A stretch of 46,968 nt of DNA from JBIOJM01 sp044450785 (GTDB lineage: Bacteria; Planctomycetota; Planctomycetia; Isosphaerales; Isosphaeraceae). The notes beneath the pieces are model-generated. The model worked only from the letters and a program-made list of their open reading frames with translations. It searched no databases and was not told the DNA's origin. Both the position numbers and the translations under genes were made by a program. Shown here in pieces: positions 42,853 through 46,968 of this stretch; the stretch's first letter is position 1, and each line of letters starts with the position of its first letter. The DNA lies in contig JBIOJM010000032.1 of NCBI GenBank assembly GCA_044450785.1, positions 1 to 46,968 on the forward strand. The letters run 5' to 3'.

Positions 42853-42955
42853 GTAGGGTGGGTCGAACACCGTGATTCACGGTGTCAGGCCCACCAGATG
42901 CCTCGGCCCTACCGGTGGGCCTCGACGCGACGAGTCGCGTCTCGACCCACCCTAC
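42853..42955. repeat. Inverted-repeat element overlapping the 3' end of the GT4 gene
   Basis: Outer arms GTAGGGTGGGTCGA (42853-42866) and TCGACCCACCCTAC (42942-42955) are perfect reverse complements. Inside lie two more palindromes: ACACCGTGATTCACGGTGT (42868-42886) and GACGCGAC-GA-GTCGCGTC (42924-42941). The right half encodes the last ~16 residues of the upstream glycosyltransferase frame, so the element has inserted into or become its stop region. Confidence 0.75.
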
Positions 42956-45215
42956 GCTGCGCAAGCAGCGGTCGGAAATGCCGGTCGATCACGGTCTCCC
43001 ACATGAATTCCTCCTCGAACCGTTTCCGCCCGGCAACACCCATCCGCCGCCTCAAATCGGGATTATCGAGCAGCCGCGCGATCTGACGGGCCAGGTCGGC
43101 CGGGTCACTGGGCTCGAACAATAGCCCGGTGACACCATCAGTCACTGTGTACGGCAACCCCCCAATCCGGCTGGCGACCACGGGAATGCCGGAAGCCATT
43201 GCCTCGACCGACGTGCGGCTCAGGGCGTCCTGGGCGATCGTCGGCACCAGGCAGATGCCGGCGGCCCGGTACTGGCGCGGCAGCTCCGCAAGAGAGCACC
43301 AGCCGACCGATCGCGTGAACTCGTCGATCCGGCCCGGCCCGGGGGGGTCGAACGTTACGACCAGCTCGAAGTCGGACCGCGACTGGCGCAAGATCCGGCA
43401 GGCCTCGTGCGCGACGTGGTAGCCCTTGATGACCTCGCCGGCCACCGCCGCCATGAACAGCGTCACCACCGGCTCGACCGCGCCGGGCGCGAGATTGACC
43501 GCGCTGTCGGTTGCGCTGGGCGCGGGTCTCACGACCCCGCCCTCTTCCGCGACCGCAGGTCTCCCGACCCCGTCCTCGACCGCGTCCGCGCTCGGCGCGG
43601 TGCTGACCGCGCTGGGGACCGCGCAGGGCCTGGGTCTCACGACCCCGCCCTCCGGCTCGACCGCGCTGGGCGCGGGTCCCACGACCCCGTCCTCCGGCCC
43701 GATCGCGGTGAGCGCGGGCGTCACGGCCTCGCTCTCCGGCCCGATCGCGCTGGGCGCGGGTCGCACGACCCCGCCCTCCAGCCCGACCGCGCTGGGCGCG
43801 GGTCTCACGACCCCGCCCTCCAGCCCGACCGCGCTGGGCGCGGGTCTTACGACCCCGCCCTCCGGCCCGACCGCGCTGGGCGCGGGTCTCACGACCCCGT
43901 CCTCCGGCTCGACCGCGCTGGGCGCGGGTCTCACGACCCCGCCCTCCAGCCCGACCGCAGGTCTCCCAGCCTTCCCCTCTGCCGGCGGCCACGGAAACCG
44001 CGCCGGGTCCATCCCCCAGGGAACGATCCGCACGCGGCTGGAATAAGGTTCCAGCATCGCCGCGATCACCGGGTTGAGCACGAGCACGGCCTCGGCGTCG
44101 CGCAACGACCGGCGCAGTCTGTCGTCATACTCCCGCGTGCCGACCCCTGCGAGCTCGCGCTCGGCGCGGTGAAGCGCACCGGAATGGTGGCCACGCTCGG
44201 CCAGACAGCGACAGCAGACCTCGGGGGTCGCAAGCTGGTTGCGCGGGCACTGTTCGACCTGAGTCGGACCAGTCGCCAGTAAACGCAGGTTGTTGAGCGG
44301 GCAGATGTTCTCCTGCGCCTGGTAGAGGAGGAGGTACCGGTAGTCCCGCACCGCCTCGGCCAGCAGCGGTTTCATGTTCCATGAGTCGGTGACGATCACG
44401 TAATCCGGCACGAACGCATCGACTGCGCGACGGTACCGTGCCTGGATCTCGGCGACATTCCAGCTCGCTTCGTCGAATTCGATGGCCTCGGTGGGGCTGA
44501 TGAATTGGTCAGTGACACGGCCGATGCCCCAGGCCGGGTATCGGGCGAAATAGTGTTTCACCTCATAGTCCGCACGGGACAGGAAGGCCGCCAGCTCGGC
44601 GGTGTGGTGGTTGCCGCCGCCTGTGGAGGGCCAGTTGAAGAGGAAGCTGAGGATGGCGACTCGGATGGGAGGGGGAGGCTCGGCTCGAGCTGCTTCTTGT
44701 GCGGGAGTGCGAGGCTCCGTCCGAGCCAGCTCCGCATGCGGATCGCCTTGCGTTTCCCCCGAAATAAAATGAGTCGGGCCGGGGCGAACGAGACTGGGGG
44801 CCGGCGCCAGCTTCAACTCGCGGAAGTCCTCTTGAACCGTGCATAGGCTGATCTCAGCCTCGACGAGGTCTCGATTGAGCCGCGCGAGCAGACAATCCGG
44901 ATCGACCTCCACTGCCTCCCGCCAGCCCTGGCGTGCCTCGTTGAACTTTCCCTCCATCGCCGCCAGCACGGCCAGGTCGTTCTGGATCAAGGCGCGGAGT
45001 CGGGGGTTTGACTTTGCGGTGGATCGCTGCAGCTTGGCGTAAATCCGCCGCGCCTTGTCATGCCGGCCCTCTCCGGCCAGCCGGCACGCCTCGGCATACC
45101 TCGGCGGCAACCCAGGCTGGAGAGCAGTCGCGTCTGTCGACACTGGATCCGGGTTCGGAGCCGACCCGCTCTTGGGCAAACCCGTCCCCTGGCTTTTCTT
45201 GCGGAAGAGGTTCAT
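42909..45215 (-). CDS. GT4-type glycosyltransferase carrying an expanded repeat insert
   Basis: About 768 residues. An N-terminal TPR-like segment (RHDKARRIYAKLQRSTAKSN) precedes the first GT-B half (ILSFLFNWPSTGGGNHHTAE). The second half has VAGEVIKGYHVAHEACRILR, VEAMASGIPVVASRIGGLPY and GLLFEPSDPADLARQIARLL, the nucleotide-sugar domain of GT4. Between the halves lies a ~165-residue Gly/Val/Pro/Ala insert coded by a 42-bp minisatellite, where a normal GT4 has a short linker. The C-terminal tail comes from an inverted-repeat element. ATG 45215 (MNLFRKKS) is preferred to GTG 45227. It is upstream of and co-directional with the giant glycosyltransferase. Activity depends on the insert being tolerated as a flexible loop. 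Confidence 0.85.
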   Translation of the reverse strand: MNLFRKKSQGTGLPKSGSAPNPDPVSTDATALQPGLPPRYAEACRLAGEGRHDKARRIYAKLQRSTAKSNPRLRALIQNDLAVLAAMEGKFNEARQGWREAVEVDPDCLLARLNRDLVEAEISLCTVQEDFRELKLAPAPSLVRPGPTHFISGETQGDPHAELARTEPRTPAQEAARAEPPPPIRVAILSFLFNWPSTGGGNHHTAELAAFLSRADYEVKHYFARYPAWGIGRVTDQFISPTEAIEFDEASWNVAEIQARYRRAVDAFVPDYVIVTDSWNMKPLLAEAVRDYRYLLLYQAQENICPLNNLRLLATGPTQVEQCPRNQLATPEVCCRCLAERGHHSGALHRAERELAGVGTREYDDRLRRSLRDAEAVLVLNPVIAAMLEPYSSRVRIVPWGMDPARFPWPPAEGKAGRPAVGLEGGVVRPAPSAVEPEDGVVRPAPSAVGPEGGVVRPAPSAVGLEGGVVRPAPSAVGLEGGVVRPAPSAIGPESEAVTPALTAIGPEDGVVGPAPSAVEPEGGVVRPRPCAVPSAVSTAPSADAVEDGVGRPAVAEEGGVVRPAPSATDSAVNLAPGAVEPVVTLFMAAVAGEVIKGYHVAHEACRILRQSRSDFELVVTFDPPGPGRIDEFTRSVGWCSLAELPRQYRAAGICLVPTIAQDALSRTSVEAMASGIPVVASRIGGLPYTVTDGVTGLLFEPSDPADLARQIARLLDNPDLRRRMGVAGRKRFEEEFMWETVIDRHFRPLLAQRRVGRDATRRVEAHR
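43620..43955 (-). repeat. 42-bp minisatellite inside the GT4 gene
   Basis: Eight consecutive 42-base units, each coding a 14-residue version of VGLEGGVVRPAPSA with changes mainly at residues 2, 3 and 5 (for example VEPEDGVVRPAPSA, IGPEDGVVGPAPSA). Degenerate 11- and 14-residue units continue to about 43470. The unit is a multiple of three, so several frames on both strands stay open through it, producing false long reading frames. Units lack unique spacers, so this is not a CRISPR array. Confidence 0.85.
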
Positions 45216-45347
45216 TTGTTTAACCACCGGTTACTCGCGTCGACACGGACCAGACAGCACACAAAGAGGCGAATGAGCCTCGCTTGAACGGCCTTCGCGA
45301 CGCATCACGCCGCTCACTCTGATCGACCCGGCACGAAGGAGACGAAG

Positions 45348-45406
45348 GTAGGTCAGGCGTTCCAGCCTGCCTGTGAGGCCATGTCAGGCTGGAAAGCCTG
45401 ACCTAC
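45348..45406. repeat. 21-bp inverted repeat (hairpin) upstream of the GT4 gene
   Basis: 45348-45368 and 45386-45406 are reverse complements with one mismatch (GGTCAGGCGTTCCAGCCT against AGGCTGGAAAGCCTGACC) around a 17-base loop. The AGGTCAGGCTTTCCAGCCTG type recurs in planctomycete intergenic DNA as I recall. It is the main feature of the 45228-45535 gap, which otherwise shows no gene. It may also act as a terminator for the IscU-like gene reading leftward. Confidence 0.7.
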
Positions 45407-45535
45407 TTCTTACCGAGTCAATGTTGGTTGTTCCTATCCGCGCGATCCGCGGTTATCTCGATCTTCCACATCGTGTGTTCGATTCCCTGCTTGCTCCCCT
45501 TTCCGTGTCCTTCCGAGCCTTCGTGGCTCGTCTCT

Positions 45536-45919
45536 TCATCCGTCTACATCGCTCCGTCGTTGTACGTGGCCAAGCGCGTCACCCAATGCCGCGATCGCCA
45601 GAGCCGGGCAGTGAAGCTTGTCCGAAGGCACTCCATCCAGCGCCTCGATGAGTCGATCGGCGGTCAGCTCCAGGCACTCGCCAATCGTCCGCCCCAGGAT
45701 GAGCCCCGTGAGCATCGACCCCGCTGCAATCGTCGGTCCGCAGCCGACGGTGTGATACTTCGCTGCTGTGACTCGCTCGTCCTGGAGCTTCAGGTAGAGA
45801 ATCATAAACGCCCCGCGGCCCGGCGCACCGGCGTGCCCGGTCAGGTCGGGGTTCTCCATGACTCCGCAGTTTCGCGGGTCCATGACGTGGTCAGTCAGCG
45901 TTTCGGAGTACCTACCCAT
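45536..45919 (-). CDS. IscU/NifU-like iron-sulfur scaffold protein, variant Cys set
   Basis: 127 residues of the IscU fold: YSETLTDHVMDPRNCGVMEN at the N-terminus, KYHTVGCGPTIAAGSMLTGL (Cys60) and SDKLHCPALAIAALGDAL (Cys104). Two of the three usual cluster ligands are present. The first, normally in GAPxCGD, reads GAPGRGAFM, with Arg35 replacing Cys and Ala37 the Asp that assists cluster transfer. Cys18 in PRNCG might compensate. Planctomycetes carry such variants, so this may be a family trait. No iscS, hscA or fdx gene is adjacent; its own promoter is expected upstream of 45919. Confidence 0.85.
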   Translation of the reverse strand: MGRYSETLTDHVMDPRNCGVMENPDLTGHAGAPGRGAFMILYLKLQDERVTAAKYHTVGCGPTIAAGSMLTGLILGRTIGECLELTADRLIEALDGVPSDKLHCPALAIAALGDALGHVQRRSDVDG

Positions 45920-46014
45920 CGATCAAGAGTCGCTTTTCAAATCCCGAAAACTCCCGCCAACAACAAGAAACCAATCCTGGCCCCAACTCGCCTGGAGGGC
46001 CACAGTCTTGTCTT

Positions 46015-46698
46015 TCAGGGTCTTGCGCTTCTTTTCCGCTTCCCGGGTTCACGCTTCAACACTTCTTCAAGGAGAGCCAAACGACTTCGGGAGAGGCCGG
46101 CTTTGATCGCATTTAAATGCTCTAGAATGAACGATTTGTTGCGCAGAATGACGACTGCAATTTCTAAGTCGCGCTTCAAACCCGGGGACTGATCCTCTGA
46201 AATCTCTGAACGCAAAACCGCGAGGTATTTTGAATCGTTCGTTCGCGCGTAGAAGAGATAGACGATTCTCGGATGGCCCGGGCAGAGCACCAGCCGTTCT
46301 GCGAGTTCTTCGGTCTCCTTGGCGCTCAAGTACGACTTCTCATCCTTTTCCAAGACGCACTCAAGAGCGACGGCCAAGGATTGGGCAGGCGCCCGTCGGG
46401 CTTTCTCCGACCGAAGCCATGCTGCCAGAATCTCTTTGGGAACTTGGGAGATGGCCATCACAGAGCTTTCCGTCGTGTCACCGCCAGGCGCCAGCATCTC
46501 GTCAACTCCTAGGCGGTCACAATCGATCCGGTCCGGATTCTCCTTTGTAATCCTCGTCTTCACTTCTTCGAGCTTTTGACAGATGGGTGCGTATAGAAGA
46601 GAGGCAGGCTGCTTGGATCTAGCCAGGATCGCCACGCCGGCTAGCAGGACATGGTCGGGACGGTTTTGGCAAATACAGTGGAATCCAGCCAGTGCCAC
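46015..46698 (-). CDS. Unrecognised protein, mostly helical
   Basis: Up to 227 residues from GTG 46698. Stretches such as ARSKQPASLLYAPICQKLEE, ISQVPKEILAAWLRSEKARR and SYLSAKETEELAERLVLCPG look like real protein, and the base composition is less GC-rich than neighbours. I recognise no family or motif. The start is uncertain; ATG codons inside the frame would give shorter forms. It lies 95 bases from the IscU-like start, in the same direction, so it could be the upstream gene of that pair. Lower GC may indicate transfer. Confidence 0.5.
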   Translation of the reverse strand: MALAGFHCICQNRPDHVLLAGVAILARSKQPASLLYAPICQKLEEVKTRITKENPDRIDCDRLGVDEMLAPGGDTTESSVMAISQVPKEILAAWLRSEKARRAPAQSLAVALECVLEKDEKSYLSAKETEELAERLVLCPGHPRIVYLFYARTNDSKYLAVLRSEISEDQSPGLKRDLEIAVVILRNKSFILEHLNAIKAGLSRSRLALLEEVLKREPGKRKRSARP

Positions 46699-46761
46699 CC
46701 CCGAGTAGAGAGGGGACGCACAGCAAACCCCAAAGGAATTCCTGTGTTTTCCCCTCCCCCT

Positions 46762-46968
46762 CTAAAATTCCGTACGGCGGGTTTTCCCCAGTACGGCTTC
46801 AAACAGGAATTCAACCGCGACCTTCATCGTTATGCTGCCAAAACAGAGCGACTTATACGCGGCCAAAGTCTCGTTCGTCTTCCACCGATAATGGACCTTG
46901 CGGTCAAGACCTCCCCGCGAGGGGAAGCTGAGGAGGAAAATCCCCAAGACAATCCTGTCCAGAGGTCC
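46762..46968 (-). CDS. Partial reading frame at the right edge, unrecognised
   Basis: Frame open from the window edge to TAG/TAA near 46762, coding ~68 residues ending RKVHYRWKTNETLAAYKSLC and MKVAVEFLFEAVLGKTRRTEF-like text. The start, if any, lies outside the window or at TTG 46947. It has protein-like composition and lower GC, but I recognise no family. It could be the 3' end of a gene continuing beyond the window or chance coding. Confidence 0.3.
   Translation of the reverse strand, partial: GPLDRIVLGIFLLSFPSRGGLDRKVHYRWKTNETLAAYKSLCFGSITMKVAVEFLFEAVLGKTRRTEF

Noticed and set aside
43620..43955. CRISPR array
   Set aside because: The 42-base units are directly adjacent, coding and without unique spacers.
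43138..44282. Long open frames on both strands across the Gly/Arg/Pro-rich region
   Set aside because: They are read-through of the 42-bp repeat, whose length is a multiple of three; only the minus-strand GT4 frame has real domains on both sides.
1..46968. tRNA, rRNA or prophage genes
   Set aside because: No cloverleaf-like sequence, rRNA core motif, integrase, terminase or structural phage gene was seen on reading through; a covariance-model search would be needed to exclude small RNAs.

Overview
The window is high-GC bacterial DNA, almost certainly from a planctomycete (Gemmatales/Isosphaerales type). Three things point that way: archaeal-type tetrahydromethanopterin (H4MPT)/methanofuran C1 genes in a bacterial setting, a secreted S1 sulfatase with an ECF-sigma/protein-kinase pair and TPR-rich giant proteins, and many GC-rich dispersed palindromes between genes. 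I saw no rRNA, tRNA, CRISPR array, phage or complete insertion sequence. Taxonomy and family names come from reading the sequence, not from a search. Region 1 (1-5.6 kb): a sulfatase, then a tight methanofuran-biosynthesis operon on the minus strand (mfnD-mfnF-mfnE, joined by ATGA and TAATG overlaps), facing a HisA-like gene whose ATG overlaps the mfnD ATG. Region 2 (5.6-8.7 kb): a decayed accessory patch with a cysteine-peptidase-like gene fragment, an intact antitoxin beside a gutted PIN toxin, and a DUF3800 gene lying between two diverged copies of a ~135-bp repeat. Region 3 (8.7-20.3 kb): the main C1 block on the minus strand, in transcription order fwdD-like, fhcB, fhcC, fhcA, fhcD, (a plus-strand glycogen-synthase-like gene interrupts), mch, RimK-like ligase, CitG-like protein, an MNT nucleotidyltransferase and a QueD-like pterin synthase. 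This encodes methenyl-H4MPT -> formyl-H4MPT -> formyl-methanofuran -> formate/CO2 chemistry plus probable cofactor biosynthesis. Region 4 (20.4-31.3 kb): an Rpn-type nuclease with a duplicated 3' end, an SGNH hydrolase, an SDR protein lacking the catalytic Ser and Tyr, a 29-bp perfect inverted-repeat element, a broken ECF sigma gene overlapping a zinc-finger protein kinase, and a secreted TPR-PDZ-CHAT protease-like protein with ten 126-bp repeats. Region 5 (31.5-34.6 kb): a second H4MPT operon on the plus strand (dihydropteroate-synthase-like, DUF447, beta-RFAP synthase). Region 6 (34.7-47 kb): a GH130 glycosidase/phosphorylase, a TlpA-like protein, a PPi-type phosphofructokinase, a 1360-residue multi-glycosyltransferase, a glycosyltransferase split by a 42-bp minisatellite, an IscU-like protein and two unrecognised reading frames at the right edge. 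The most interesting point is that FhcB keeps an iron-sulfur-type Cys cluster and a formate-dehydrogenase-like Cys-His motif and sits next to an FwdD-like molybdopterin-binding subunit. This suggests a redox-active formylmethanofuran dehydrogenase rather than the hydrolase-only complex of methylotrophic proteobacteria.
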